From: Diphasiastrum complanatum
Lineage: Eukaryota > Streptophyta > Lycopodiopsida > Lycopodiales > Lycopodiaceae
Length of the DNA stretch: 64,000 nt
Assembly: GCA_029204225.1 (NCBI GenBank)
Contig: CM055095.1
Coordinates: 64,806,158 to 64,870,157 of the forward strand
Direction of reading: 5' to 3'
The position numbers were made by a program, and so were the translations under genes. Each line of letters begins with the position of its first letter. Within the stretch, counting starts at the first letter, position 1. This document shows positions 1 to 11,446 of this stretch, piece by piece. The notes under the pieces were generated by a model. That model was not told the DNA's origin and searched no databases. It saw only the letters and a program-made list of their open reading frames with translations.

Positions 1-404
1 ATGACACGAGCAGAACCAAATGAATAAATCTCGCGAGGTGTCGTAGGACCGCCACCAGTTTTGGTGGGGGATATTGTTGGAGGTTTTGCGGATCCCAAGA
101 CAACCTTAACCCTAGTTAATAAGTGAGAGGGATTTGCCACCCTACGCGTGTAAGTCCAACCGATGATCACATAGTTATTTGATAATGAGAAAGTTAATAA
201 AAGGACTTTAGGCCTTTTTGCGAGACTTTTACTGTCGCAGGACTAAATGTCAAGTTAGTGAATAAAGTTGGGGTTCCCACCAAGTTTCAAATTCAAATTG
301 GTTCTCTCCAATTTTGATTGGGTTCCCACTCTTTTTTAGGTTTTAATAGTTAGGGAGGTAGAAATGGACCAATAAGATATTGAGGCCAAGATCCTCCTCT
401 CTAC

Positions 405-412
405 TATAAATA
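405..412 (+). promoter_or_regulatory. TATA box (TATAAATA) of the first LTR-like block
   Basis: CTATAAATAG lies in a non-coding block about 190 bp upstream of the microsatellite. It is a canonical plant TATA sequence on the plus strand. Confidence 0.5.
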
Positions 413-593
413 GTGCCAAACTCGAGTGTGGAACGGATGTTCAGATCTTCATTTCAATACAAGCAGATTGGTTCTCTTATGTAATGGACTTGTGAATGTC
501 TTTGCTCTCTAACTCTTTTCCTCCATCTCTGCTTTTGTTGTATTTTGCTAATTGTTGGATCTAAATGTTAATTGGGATTGTCTTTTCTTATTC

Positions 594-766
<173 letters not shown>

Positions 767-1069
767 CAAGTTTCTATCTCATTGTGTATCATAGGGTTAA
801 TGGATGTAGTGTTGATTGTGTAGTGTTAATACTTAGGGTTAATGGATGTTAGCGTTAGATGTGGATCTTCCATTCATGCTGAAATCTGAGATATGCTATT
901 GCTCTCACGGGATCGAACCTCCGCGTGACAACTAACTTCATCTCCTTGATGCTAGATTGCTTCGATCTTGGGTTGAGGATAGGCTAGGAAATAAATCCCA
1001 CTATAGTTTTGTAGAATAGCTTGGCTCGGCACCTTGGGGATTCCTTAGAATTTCCCAACATCCACAGCA

Positions 1070-2850
1070 AAATTGTTTCGCAAAATTTGAGATCTCTCAA
1101 TGGTCTTTACATTCCTGCCCACTTGAGAACCTCCTACAAGTCATGCTCGCCTTGTCGCCTTACAGATTGATTTCGCACCTCATCTTCCTGCCTAGGGCTT
1201 CAAATACTTGGAATCGTAATTTGCTTCCAAAGGGTAATGGCCCCAAGTAGTCTCGCACCTTTTCGATGAATCCAAATTCCTGCCAGTCTTCCACCATTGT
1301 GACATAGCGAGAGGACATGAAGGCCGCTCTATAATAGAGTTGGACCTAATCATCTTCTGACTGGAGGGCTACGTTGGAGTTGATCCTTATTGGGTCAAAG
1401 CCTCGATCCCAGAAGCATTCTTGATTCATGAGAAAGGCCATGGATATGCAATACTCGGCACTCTCTCACACGACAACTTCAGTGTGTGGTTGCTCCATTG
1501 GCCATGGGTTTCTTCTTTTGATCGGCATATAGAAGGAATCAATCCTCTTCCAAGATGGCGCCCTTAGATATTCATGTAGCCTCCTGCTATCCTTTAGGAT
1601 TTTATTCCTCCATTCAGGCTGTGGCTGCAATGTGGCAATGACCTCAGCCCTCATGGAATATTGGCTTTGACCAATGTCGTCCTTTCTGCCTCTCATATTT
1701 TGGGGATATTTTCTTTCGAACTGTTTTGATTCCCATGTATCAGCCATCTGGGATCTTGGCTCGACTGGTGGAATTGCCTTGAGATGTTGTTGTGGCTTTG
1801 TCAAGTATTCGTCCCAGGTATTCGTTGAGCGCCTTGGCACTTGTATCACCCTTTTTGGCCCTTTCACTTGATGAGGGCTCAACTTCACTTGCATTAAAGT
1901 CAGTAGGTCGCAACGAGAATCTTCAAGTTTCCGGCAGATCTCGTCATAGTCTCCAACATCAGTGTTAGTCTCAGGAATGTCAGATGGGATTTGATCTACT
2001 GAAGTTGGCATGAGAATGACGGGTTTAGTAGGAATGGGATTCTCACCAAGGTTGTACGTAGGACTAGGGGAACTAAGTTGTTTTAGGAACTCGTCCCATC
2101 GAACTTTGTACGCCTCAAGAGGCCCTTGGTGTGGTTTCAGAAGTCGGCTTAGAGGGGGTTGAGAGGATGAGGATGAAGGAACGAGGTAAGTAGGAATGAG
2201 GTTTTGGGAGAAATTGAAGGCAGAATAATAAGAAAATTTATAGTTAGGTGAGGGATTAGAGAAACTCCCAAAAGCAGCTTTGGTCCTCTTGTTGTCCGAT
2301 TTTGAGCTTCCATCTAACTGATGGGTGGATCCGTCATGACCAACTGCTCTGTCATCTCCATCATGGTCCTTGGGTTTCTAATTAAAAATTTCTAATTGCG
2401 CCTTGCATGTCGTGTTTCAGAGTTGGTTCACTTTGTCTAAGACCTGTTGCAGGGCCTTCGTCACCTCTTCTAGTTGTTTTTGGAACTCGAGAATGAATTT
2501 TGCTTGTTTCGCCGCAGCATACTCAAAATTTTTCTTGTCTGCCTCCCTCTCTTGAATCAGCCTTATATACTTTTCCATCCTTATGGCTGAGGCTTGAGGG
2601 GCCTGGAACTGGATGTTCTCGGGCTTCACTAGAGGGGCATCAATCATCATTGTGCTGATCCTAGTCGATCTGGGTCATATGTTGCTTAAGTTGTTATTGG
2701 ATCTCGTTCAATTCTTTTGCTTGCCCGTCCATTGTGGCTTTCAGCTCCCTTATTGAAACTTTCTCTACCTCTTTTTCTTTTTCTTCTATCTAGTTTTGTT
2801 GTTATCTGGTCTTGTTGTTTGACCTTATTCTCCAACTCCTTTTGTTGCCT
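1070..2850 (-). pseudogene. ORF-X family, copy X1 (diverged, C-terminal half)
   Basis: An unrecognised protein family. In minus order the copy has a coiled-coil-like, Gln/Glu/Lys-rich segment (2,650-2,417, with KQLEEVTKALQQVLDKVNQL). A linker follows, then an open frame 2,011-1,466 of 181 codons that reads on with stops to about 1,070. It contains LQPQPEW and, further on, an FLM..E.xWDxxF and LYYRAAF arrangement. The X2 copy near 54.7-54.2 kb has the same order (LQPQPKW, YLMG.E.KWDNF, VYYRVAF). The copy abuts gypsy RT at about 2,985. Function unknown; homology to X2 is judged by eye. Confidence 0.5.
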
Positions 2851-2984
2851 CACCAACTAGTGTACATGGTAGCTGGTCTCAGACAGGCTTATTTTTAGAA
2901 CGCTTGGCTGCCTCTGAGAGCTCTTCAGAGTTAGAGATGCTTGGGTGGTGGAGGGCAGCTTATTCTTTATACACTCACGAAGAC

Positions 2985-3432
2985 AACCATCTAAGAAGCT
3001 GAAAGCTTCAGCTCCTGCCATTTCCTTGAGTATTTGTGTTGTTAAGGGTAACGGGAAGTGGTCTTTTTTAGTAACCGCATTAAGGTTTTTGAGATCAATG
3101 CAGATATGAAGCTTGCCATTTTTCTTGGAAACTACCACAATGGGTGATACCCAATCCGTGTGTTGGACTTCATAAATGAAACCAGCATCTAGGAGCTTAT
3201 TAATATCCTTGTCTATCCGTTCATGATAAACCGGGTTACAACAGTAAGGCTTAGCCCGAATAGGCTTAGTGTTCTCCTCTAATGGAATAGTATACACTGT
3301 TATTTCCGATGAGACCCCCTTCATTTCGGTATAATTCCAAGCAAATACATCTCTGTATTTGCGTAGTAAGGTCTCCAGATCAATAAGTTGACCTAGCGTG
3401 AGGTGGGCTCCAATGTGAACTATACGATCCAT
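2985..3432 (-). pseudogene. Ty3/gypsy reverse transcriptase, N-terminal part (G1)
   Basis: Encodes the start of a plant gypsy RT. It has the DVFAW segment upstream of the domain, then IRAKPY, GFIYEV...WVSPIVVVSKKNGKLHICIDLKNLN, DHFPLP and finally SFLDG, the first catalytic-region motif. The frame is open but breaks right after SFLDG. The finger/palm remainder with YxDD is absent and unrelated sequence joined to ORF-X follows. A truncated relic. Confidence 0.85.
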
Positions 3433-3473
3433 TTCCTCGTTTGGATCTTAGCTCTATTGTCTTTGCTAGTCCT

Positions 3474-4390
3474 TCAAAAGAGTGGGAAGCCTGTGTAGGC
3501 TCCCGTGGGGGTTGCGGCAACTGGATGACGGCTTGGAAGATTAAAAGGAGGTTCCACAAAGTTCTCGAAAACTTTGGGAATTATTGATGTGGATGTGCTA
3601 GCAGAATTGAAAGGGCTATCGTATCGATTGTCCTTTTGTTGTTCAGACAACGACTTGATTGGTTGTATGAGCTTTTCGCGTATTTGTTTTTGTCTCTCAG
3701 TTAGTTTTGTGTCGACCATTTTGTTTTTTTGCAACCGAAGTTTTGTGGAGGTGACGTGGTTGTCTCTCGAATCAACTCTTCGTTTATTGCATCACAGACT
3801 TCGTCTAAAAGCATGTCCTATTAGTAGACCTTAGGTTTGAGCTAATAGGCCACTCTGTTGGCTACTTTGGATGTGAGTTGCACATGAGCCATAGGCCCTG
3901 GCGACTGAATTTCCTTGGAGATCGATTTTGGCCCGCGTAACGTTTTTGATCGAGATACATGAGGACTTGGTCATCAGTCATCACATCATCATTCACTGAA
4001 AGAATACCGTCTTCCGAAACGTGGGCTACAGAAATACTAGGTTCTCCTGGGCACCAAGCTATAGGAGTTGGATCTATCATCATTAATGGAATGATGGGTG
4101 TCTATATGTTCATAGAAGATGGGAGAATATATGTGTTTTCTATGACGGTTTCTATTCGACATCTATTGGAGTCAGCACAGTCCATGGTGGCCAATGCTTG
4201 TCTCCAATTGATTATATCGGTTGATCTTTTATAGTGTCCTTTCGGCATGATTGGAACACTATCAGATTCGTCATATGTGGTGGATGACCAATCATCATAA
4301 ACCTTGGCAGGCTTAATGTGTCCTATAGAATCAACAGTGACCTGTTTTTCATTGTTGTCGAAGGTTATTTTATTGTGCTTCTAATCTTGG
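3474..4390 (-). pseudogene. Gypsy pol spacer between protease and RT (G1)
   Basis: Several open stretches on the minus strand (for example 4,083-3,862 and 3,734-3,474) lie between the protease and RT of the same element. They are hydrophilic with no recognised domain and carry stops and frame changes. They match the long spacer usual in plant gypsy polyproteins. Assignment rests on position only. Confidence 0.4.
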
Positions 4391-4397
4391 ATGACAC

Positions 4398-4721
4398 CTA
4401 TAGCCAGGGTGTTCTAAGAAGGAGTCTATATGTTTGTGCATCATCGGGTAGATCTAGGATGACACAATCCATGGTAAACTTGACTCCTACAATACGGACT
4501 GGTATATTTGATAAGTGACCTACAAGGTCAGTGACTCGTTGATCTGCCATACGTAGTTTGTATCGTGACAGATCTAAGCTGTTAAATCCCCATGACTTTT
4601 CTAGTGACAAAGCCATGATATTTACGCTTGATTTACTATCGAAGATAGCAGACACTATTGGATAATCTTTGTAATGCATAGGTAAGGTGATGCTAGTCCC
4701 CTTAGAAACACCGATGCTCAT
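4398..4721 (-). pseudogene. Gypsy retropepsin-like aspartic protease (G1)
   Basis: The 108-codon segment has the retropepsin layout. A catalytic-loop sequence AIFDSKSSVNIM (usual form DSGSSxN) is followed by the hydrophobic flap and strand region and ends in ILDLPDD. The catalytic Asp is kept but the following Ser-Gly has become Ser-Lys, so activity is doubtful. It sits 5' of the RT and 3' of a zinc-knuckle-like segment, the normal gag-PR-RT order. Confidence 0.65.
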
Positions 4722-5348
4722 CAGATTTATAGAAATTTGAGTAATTTTTGGAATCTCATTGGGTTTTCACTGTTCATCTTGGACATTAGGTAGCTGAATA
4801 CTTCTATGGATATAGCTTTGGAGTCCGGTGAAAGACTTCATTGCACTATGGAGCAACATTGTGATATGGGCTTGCAAAAGTTCAGAGAAACTTTTGAGTC
4901 CCTATAGGGGTTGGTCATTTGTGAGGATCGGAGCAGATAACAGACGTTCCGTTTTCTGTTCTTCCTGCAAAAACTCATCTCAGAATTTGTTGAATTGTCA
5001 TTGTTCCATTCGTGGGTCTGGATAGTCTCATGGCAATGTGGAAGCTGTCAAAGAGCTTCCCGTATGGTCAGCAAATTTTTCTAGATTTTGCTACTGCTAT
5101 TGAGTTTGGCACTGAGCTCGAGTGAGGACCCTCACAGATTCTGACGAGATATGTCATGTGGGTAGGATTCTATTTGGTTGCTTGGGACAATATTTGAAGC
5201 TGTGTTTTCGAACACACTCCGGACATTGTTTACAGATTCTACACTCTAGAATTTGTTTACTAGTATTCTTTTGCTCATTTCTACTTATGCCTATCAGCAG
5301 AGATGGTGGGCTCTTGCTTACAGTTATTCTGTCTTGTTTAAAGCCCAA
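4722..5348 (-). pseudogene. Gypsy gag C-terminus with zinc-knuckle-like Cys/His cluster (G1)
   Basis: A minus-strand frame at 5,348-5,154 contains CPECVRKHSFKYC, a near CCHC knuckle (CX2CX3HX4C). Glu/Lys-rich sequence follows, leading into the protease at 4,721. A diverged second copy of the same segment lies at 8,436-8,224. Stops interrupt it. The DNA alignment of the two copies (around 5,150-5,240 versus 8,250-8,330) supports a common origin. Confidence 0.5.
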
Positions 5349-6092
5349 AAATCAGCCAGAAGGGACATATTATCTTTGTAGTATTTTGTCCTGCCTGTCA
5401 GAGGACAACTTAAGGTCTATCTCTTTTGAACCGTGTCACATGCAATCAATCCATCATGTAACCAAAACGTTCAACCAAATGATCAGCATGCAGTTCAGGT
5501 GAACAACCATGAAATCTACTTCTACTTGCTGCAAAAATGAACTGAAATCAGATCCTAAGCACTACTATACTTGCATAAATCTAAAAAACAAGAAACAAGA
5601 ACTAATCTACAGCATTTTAGAGGTCCAAGAATCAAGAAACCAACTAGTCTTTTGATTCTTGGACATCCCAAGAACATCAAGAACTAGAATGTTGGAGGAT
5701 ATGCAAGATTTATGCCCACATTTCTAGCCTATTTAGTTGACTTGAATGCTGATTCCTACATTAATCCACAAACAAGAAATGAAATCTAATCCACAACTAA
5801 AAAGCAAGAAATCTAATCCACTCTAAGTCCACAACCACACACAATATAAATGGAAGGACATGATCATAGGAGCATCACTCAAAAAAACCATCATGATCAA
5901 GGAGCTTAGTGTAGCATCAAACTCATGGAAAATCTTCTTATTAAGCATGGAGTAGATACAATGCAACAAGCTCCTCTCACAAGTTGCCGCAATGATCGGA
6001 ATGTCTTATTGCTATAGGTGGTTGACATTCTCAAACTCCCAACAGCTTCAAAACTTGCATGCCTGAGTGCTTCCCATGTGTCTTCTCTCTTA
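5349..6092. other. Intergenic stretch, nothing recognised
   Basis: AT-rich with repeated phrases such as AATCCACAA and AAGAAACAAGAA. No convincing ORF, LTR boundary or RNA gene was seen. Confidence 0.6.
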
Positions 6093-6720
6093 TTACTTGT
6101 ATCTGCCATGGATGATTTCACTTCTAGTTTCTAGGCAGATTTGAACTTCTGGGAGGTTTGTATTCTCCATATTGCTTCTGGGCATTTCCATAATTCTTTT
6201 CTCAGTTGAAGTTCCAGTCTTGTTGATGCCCTTTCCTGATAGGTAACACAAATCTTGGTTATCAGTCCTCAAGGGAATGGACTCATTCACACATTGGAGG
6301 TAGAAACAGATTGGATGAATGATTGGTGACGGCAAGGAAACATGATGAAGGCTTGGTGGTAGGGTGAAAGAACTGATAGTTCTACAGTTGCAGCCTTGGA
6401 CCCTTGCAATGTCGACCTTTGACCACCACTTGCTGGGTGAGGAGCTCGCTTTATTTTGTAGGTTCACAGTTGTGTTCATCTTTTTTTTTCTGCAGCTCTT
6501 TCTTTTGATCTATTACTTTTAGATCTCTTTGGGCTTCATAAGAGGGGATTCAACTATCATTGCTCCAGAGAGTTTCTTTTGATCAAGATTGATCTAACTC
6601 ATCTGTTGCTTAAGTTTTGTCCTTTTCTCCTCAGCTTCTTTTCTTAATTTCTTATGTCTTCTAGTTGCTTTGCCTGCTTCTTAGATCTTCATTTGGCTGA
6701 TCATCCATTGTAGGTGGCAG
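6093..6720 (-). pseudogene. Weak ORF plus a fragment resembling ORF-X copy X1
   Basis: A minus frame of 128 codons (6,479-6,093) has no recognised domain and may be chance. From about 6,525 to 6,720 the DNA resembles 2,600-2,760 of X1: a CATAAGAGGGG...ATCATTG phrase, then GTTGCTTAAGTT, then CCATTGTAGGTGGCAGTTAG against CCATTGTGGCTTTCAG. This suggests another decayed ORF-X copy. Low certainty. Confidence 0.3.
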
Positions 6721-7032
6721 TTAGTCTCCACAAGACACTTGCAATGATCCATCAACTGCTTCGGTAAGACAATAAAGCTGGGAATTTCTTAGAAGAAAGT
6801 GAACTGATAATAAAAAGACAGATGGAAGGTAGGGTGGAGGTGGTGACATCGGTAGATGGTGTGGACGATAGGCAATTAGTCTCCACAAGACACTTGCAAT
6901 GATCCATCAGCTGCTTCGGTAAGACTATCAAAAACTGGGAATTTCTTAAAAGAACAATGAACTAATAATAAACAGATAGATGGAAGGTAGGGTGGAGGTG
7001 GTGACATCGGTAGATGGTGTGGACGATAGGCA
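6721..7032. repeat. Tandem direct duplication, period about 155 bp
   Basis: The unit beginning TTAGTCTCCACAAGACACTT (6,721) is repeated at 6,876. Both copies continue through TTCGGTAAGAC, GGAATTTCTTA and GGTAGGGTGGAGGTGGTGAC to GACGATAGGCA. The copies differ by scattered substitutions and small indels, so the duplication is not recent. Confidence 0.95.
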
Positions 7033-7641
7033 TGAGGATGGGCGCAGAAGTATGGCAAGAGGCAGGTTGAAGAAGGAGACTGATTTCCCAATGTTTGTGT
7101 TTCCCTTTTCTGAAGGATCTTCATCATGATTGGAATACTTCTTCTGATTGAGTCGCTTTGGATTGCCCATCTGTCCTCTTTAGCCTTGTCTTTTTCATAT
7201 TTGATTGTGACCTTGGCTGTCAATCTTGCTGATGTTGTTGCTGGCATTTTAATTGCTCCAGTGGATCCAAGCAGATCCACTCTCTCCCTCCCAAAAAAAA
7301 TTGCTGGTGGGGATGTTGTTGCTGGTAATTGTTCATGTGTAGGATTGGATCGGCGTGTGGAACACATAGTTAAAAACATGAACATGTGATTGGACTAAAT
7401 ATTGAACAAATTTTAACCAAATTTGTTTCAATCTTGTTGTAGTTGACTAAAAAATGAATATGACGATGAGATTCAGGAATCAACTCTAACGTGACAAAGA
7501 TTTCTCAAAGTTTCAGTATGCTCAAAGATCGAAAACTCTGTGCAAGGTGATCTGAAGGTAGATATATATGAATGAAAATGTGTTCAGGAGATGCTCTACG
7601 GAAGAATCTCGTGCAGTAGGTATTTCTCATGCAAAAATCAA
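7033..7641. other. Non-coding stretch, nothing recognised
   Basis: No domain-bearing ORF on either strand. Open frames of 74-87 codons around 7,126-7,389 overlap in opposite orientations and have no family features. Confidence 0.5.
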
Positions 7642-8640
7642 TCACACATTAGGAATGAAGAGAAACAAGGAAATAAACAAATTGTACAGAGAGTGAGAAC
7701 CGTATAGCACTTGTCGAACAAAACTTGCATTCATCAACATTGATAATTTACTTTGGTAGTTGCAATATGTCATTTGTTCTGTAGAGTAATGTGACTTGCT
7801 CTGACATGCCCTTGTCAAAACAAGGCAGGGTGGGTGACACCAAAATCTACCATCATTGATAGCAGATGTTGTAAGATATAGGTTGAGATGCAGGTATGGT
7901 TGAGGTACTATGTCCTTGAGGACCTTTCTGAACAAGAGATTCAGAATCGAATCTCTATCTGGATTTCTGAATCCTAGATTTATTGTGTATTGGCACATTG
8001 GAAATCTTGTCAGCCTGTGGAAAGACAAATAGAGTTGAAGTTGCAGAAGTGGGGAAAAGTTGTCAATTCTTTGTGTTGGGTGCTCTTGGTTGGACATTGT
8101 AGCAGATGACAGAATATCGGTTTCGCTTTCCTCCTACAAAAACTCATGTCATATTCGTGTCTTTTTGCATTATAGAGCTGGTGTAGTGTGTGGTAATCAT
8201 GTTGTGTTGTCGTGAGGATCCTATCAGGAGTCATAACTAATGTGTCGGGCAAGTAGGATCTTGTTGGATTGTTTTGGACAGTCTTTGAAACTGTGTTTTC
8301 TGACACAGTTGGGACATTCAGCGTGGTACCTGGTCTTGACTGGACAATCAACCGTGAAGTGGCCAGTGTCACAGCGAGAAAAGTTGGACCATGGCTTCGG
8401 GAGATGTCTCACCATACACATTGCAAGCATTCTCAAAGACTTGTAGAAATCTTTGAGGGTCTGAGTTTCTGTCGTACTTAGGAAGATCTAGCTTTGGTGT
8501 ACATTTTCAGTACGAGGACCGTGGTTGGCAAAAGTCTCGTTTAAGTGACCTCTTGCGTGAGAAGACTCATCAGCATGAAATTGTGGTTGGACATATGCAA
8601 TTTCAGCTTGTGTAGGTTCCCATCTCTCGAATGGTCATTA
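7642..8640 (-). pseudogene. Gypsy gag C-terminal half with two zinc knuckles (G2)
   Basis: Read on the minus strand from about 8,640, a Glu/His-rich gag tail leads to CDTGHFTVDC and CPNCVRKHSFKDC (8,400-8,290), a pair of Cys/His knuckles of the kind that bind retroelement RNA. Downstream sequence (8,097-7,642) is open but featureless. It is a diverged duplicate of the segment at 5,350-4,800. Frameshifts separate the pieces. Confidence 0.55.
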
Positions 8641-8886
8641 CTTCTCTTGGGATTCACCGCGAGGCTCACATGATTTTAAACCATTATCTTAGCTAGTATT
8701 TCTCGGCTCTCATTCTCATCCTTCTCTTCTTCCTCAAGGACCTCCTCGGTCTAGGGTGAGAGATGCTCTATAGAATAGCTTGGCTCGGCATCTTGGGGAT
8801 TCTTCAAAATCTTCCAACAATCGTCAGATCCGATCAGATTCCTCTAGATCTACGAGCAAGCGTGCGAGAGACCTATGGCGAGCGTG

Positions 8887-8925
8887 TGAAGATTATTAAA
8901 ATATTATCTTCCTATCTCGAGTTTG
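8887..8925 (+). repeat. 39-bp exact copy of the C1 3' LTR start
   Basis: This stretch, beginning TGAAGATTATTAAAATATTA, is identical over 39 bp to 20,499-20,537. At the second site it directly follows the polypurine tract of copia C1, so it is probably an LTR 5' terminus. The identity stops at the same base in both places. Confidence 0.8.
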
Positions 8926-8989
8926 GGGCCATGTCCATGGTTATTTCCACTAGATTTCATGTTGTACATAAAAGGTATGTGAACTCATT

Positions 8990-9232
8990 TTGAGAAAAGA
9001 ACACCCAAGTTAGATCTACCAAAGTTTGACGGTAGTTCAGACCCTCAATGATTCTTGCAAATCTTTGAGAATGCATGCGACGTTTACGGCGAAACATCCC
9101 TCGACGCTATGGTCCAATTGTTTGCTATGACCATGATTGATAAAGCACGTGATTGGTTTTTTAACCTTGATCCTGAAGATAAAATAGACTGGTCAATTGT
9201 CTTTTATCAAGCGTTTTAAGCCATTTCATTTG
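8990..9232 (+). pseudogene. Gypsy gag capsid-region fragment (G3)
   Basis: In one plus-strand frame from about 9,009 the translation reads LDLPKFDGSSDP, one in-frame TGA, then FLQIFE...LFAMTMIDKARDWFFNL...IDWSIVF. This is the characteristic retrotransposon gag (capsid) core: a PxFDG start, an A.xWF.xL helix and a xW..F. end. It breaks at about 9,217. No zinc knuckle follows; the strand switches relation with G2 just upstream. Confidence 0.75.
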
Positions 9233-9239
9233 ATAGAGA

Positions 9240-9883
9240 GTCCTTTTGTGAAATTGAGTAACATCCTTCAAGTATAGGTCGGATTTGAGTTAGGTAGATT
9301 CAATTTTGATGACATGCAGAAGTTTAGATAGCATGCAATGTCATATTGTATGCATGCAAGCCACATGCAATTAGTGCATGCAACATGCAAAGTGGTTTAT
9401 GTGATCTACACATGTCTAGGCAGTTTTATGAGTTGACATGCAGTACATGCAACATCCATGCATACAGTTACACATGTGGATCTCTGGTAGGTGAATTAGT
9501 TCAATTAAGTGGACTTTCCATGCAACTCCACTGTAGGAACTTGAGTCTCTCTCATGTAGGGAAAGCTTGGCATGTTTTGCCATATTGTGAATAATGAGAT
9601 TTCGGTGTTTTGGACTCATTCTCTCTCTACCCGAGTTTTCCATCATTCATTTTCTCTCTCTACTCGAGAGCAGGCTGTTTTTCCCATACTGAGCACTTAG
9701 AATTATTTCTGACATTCAATTCTCATAGTGAGAAGTTAGATTTTTTCATCTGATGTATGCTAGTGTGCTCTTGTCATAGATTTTTCAAGTATACTGTTCT
9801 CTGATCAATCTTGTGCAATCACAACACCTCAGTAAGATCCTGTAGGGTGTGTGGTGAAGTTCACACATGCTAAAAACTTCACA
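9240..9883 (+). repeat. 5' LTR region of copia C1
   Basis: A non-coding block ending ...AACTTCACA immediately before a primer-binding site at 9,884, so the right boundary (CA) is firm. The left boundary is not determined because the block does not align with the sequence after 20,537. It holds a dense CATGCA cluster and CTCTCTCTAC/CTCGAG phrases also seen in LTR 31,929-32,304. Confidence 0.55.
9313..9524 (+). promoter_or_regulatory. Cluster of ten CATGCA (RY-type) motifs
   Basis: CATGCA occurs at 9313, 9332, 9353, 9364, 9377, 9384, 9437, 9446, 9457 and 9519. CATGCA(TG) is the known RY element bound by plant B3 factors (FUS3/ABI3/LEC2). The cluster lies in the 5' LTR region of C1, where promoter/enhancer sequence is expected. 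Confidence 0.6.
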
Positions 9884-9895
9884 TGGTAATAGAGC
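9884..9895 (+). other. Primer-binding site of copia C1
   Basis: TGGTAATAGAGC follows the LTR end CACA directly. It differs by two bases from TGGTATCAGAGC, the standard complement to plant initiator tRNA-Met, from which minus-strand DNA synthesis is primed. Confidence 0.8.
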
Positions 9896-10654
9896 TTCAT
9901 GCTTTGAAGAGGTGAGGGTGTATACATCAGATCTTTAGTGCTTTTGCTTGCAGGAACTCAGATTTGGGAGAGGGATTCAAACTCGTTGAGAGACAAGCTA
10001 TCTGTGGATCATAAGTGGATCAAAACGAGTCTGATTTGCTCCAACAGAGCCCTGTATGGACAGAAAGCTCACACATGTGAAATCCGCCCTCATAAAATGA
10101 GTGCTACTTCTCTAGATTTGATCCAAATTTGATGTTCAATGGCTTGTTGGATAGGTATTGAAGAGTAGAATGTGTTGCTCTTGTTTCTAAATCGATTTGA
10201 TTTGTTTTTAGAAGCGTGCTAGGCAATCAGAGAGTTTGAGAGGGTACTCACCTCGTGGGAGATGCCAAAGTGAGCACACATCTGTCTTTTTCACCATTTT
10301 TATCAATTTTCATTGTTAATCAAGTAGAATTGGATAGAAGTGAGTGTTCTGAGGTCTTAGACTTTTCATTTCACACAAATTACTATGTTTGATTTGAAAG
10401 TAAGTTCCTAGTGAGTTTATCAGTACTTTAAAACTCGTGGAAGAGATAGACTTCTTACTTGCATGTGCTTCTCTTTTGTGACTAAAGCAAGATTCAAATT
10501 CAAGATAGATTGATTCTCTATGTTGAGAATTTGTTCTCACATCTGTTGCTAGATTTCATAGGTTGGATCAACATCTGTGTTAGATCCTAGATTGAGATAG
10601 TAAGCAACATCCTTTCAACTCCATTTTTTATCATTACTAGAATTTCTCATAGAG

Positions 10655-11446
10655 ATGTCTTCATCTGGTTCACATTTGGAGCATAGTGAGAGATTAACAT
10701 CTTCCAATTATGCAATGTGGAAGATCAGAATGGAATCATTACTGATTCTACAAGATGTAATGGATATTGTGAGTGGAGCTGAAGAAGGACCTGTTGTACC
10801 TAATGAAGCTGTAGCATTTCACAAAAGAACCAAAATTTCCCTTCACTTCATAAAAACGAATGTAACCAACGAAGTGTTAAGAGAAATCAGTACATGCACC
10901 ACTGCCAAGGAAGCTTGGGATACTCTAAAAACAATCTATGAAAGTATGACAATATTGTGCAGACTTATGCTGTCAGGGAGAATCTTCCAGCCTTGGAGAC
11001 ACTACAAGGTGTTCTCATTGCTGAAGAAAGCAAGCAAGAGAACAAGATGTTGAGGATCAACAGACTTTCATTGAAAGATGGTGGAGATGACAAAGCACTC
11101 TTTATCAGAGACAAGTCAAGAGGCAAGGGCAAAGGACAACAATACTTCAAGAAGGACAAAGCCAAAGAAGGTGGTGAGGATCAGTCCTCACAAGCTGCAA
11201 CATCCAGTGGCAAGAAGAAGCTGTCAATGATCAAGTGTTTTTTTGTGGCAAGAAAGGACACTATGCATCAAACTGTTTCAAGAAGAAGAACCAATCTAAG
11301 CAAGCTAACCTTACTAATGACGATGAGTGTGAGGGTGTTGAGAGTGAAAGAGAGGGTTCATTAATGATGTGTATTTTTTTATCTTTTCCTTTTAAGAATG
11401 AAGAAGTCTGGTGGATAGATAGTGGGGCTAGTTCCCATATGTCTAG
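10655..11446 (+). pseudogene. Copia C1 gag and start of protease
   Basis: The start ATG gives MSSSGSHLEHSERLTSSNY, typical of copia gag (UBN2-type) N-termini, followed by MWKIRMESLL and EAWDTLKTIYE. An internal deletion of about 80 codons at about 10,944 joins to the segment before TYAVRENLPALE; the related C8 gag keeps this part. A CCHC knuckle (CGKKGHYASNC) lies at about 11,240 in a different frame because a T7 run lacks one base. The protease loop WWIDSGASSHM ends at the C2 insertion. Confidence 0.9.
11442..11446. repeat. Target-site duplication TCTAG, left copy (C2)
   Basis: TCTAG precedes the left end of C2 and recurs at 17,482-17,486 after its right end, as expected for 5-bp integrase-mediated duplication. 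Confidence 0.85.

Noticed and set aside
8763-8993. Plus frame of 76 codons containing the 39-bp repeat
   Set aside because: It spans a junction of unrelated pieces. The real coding signal just downstream (gag core from about 9,009) is in a different frame.
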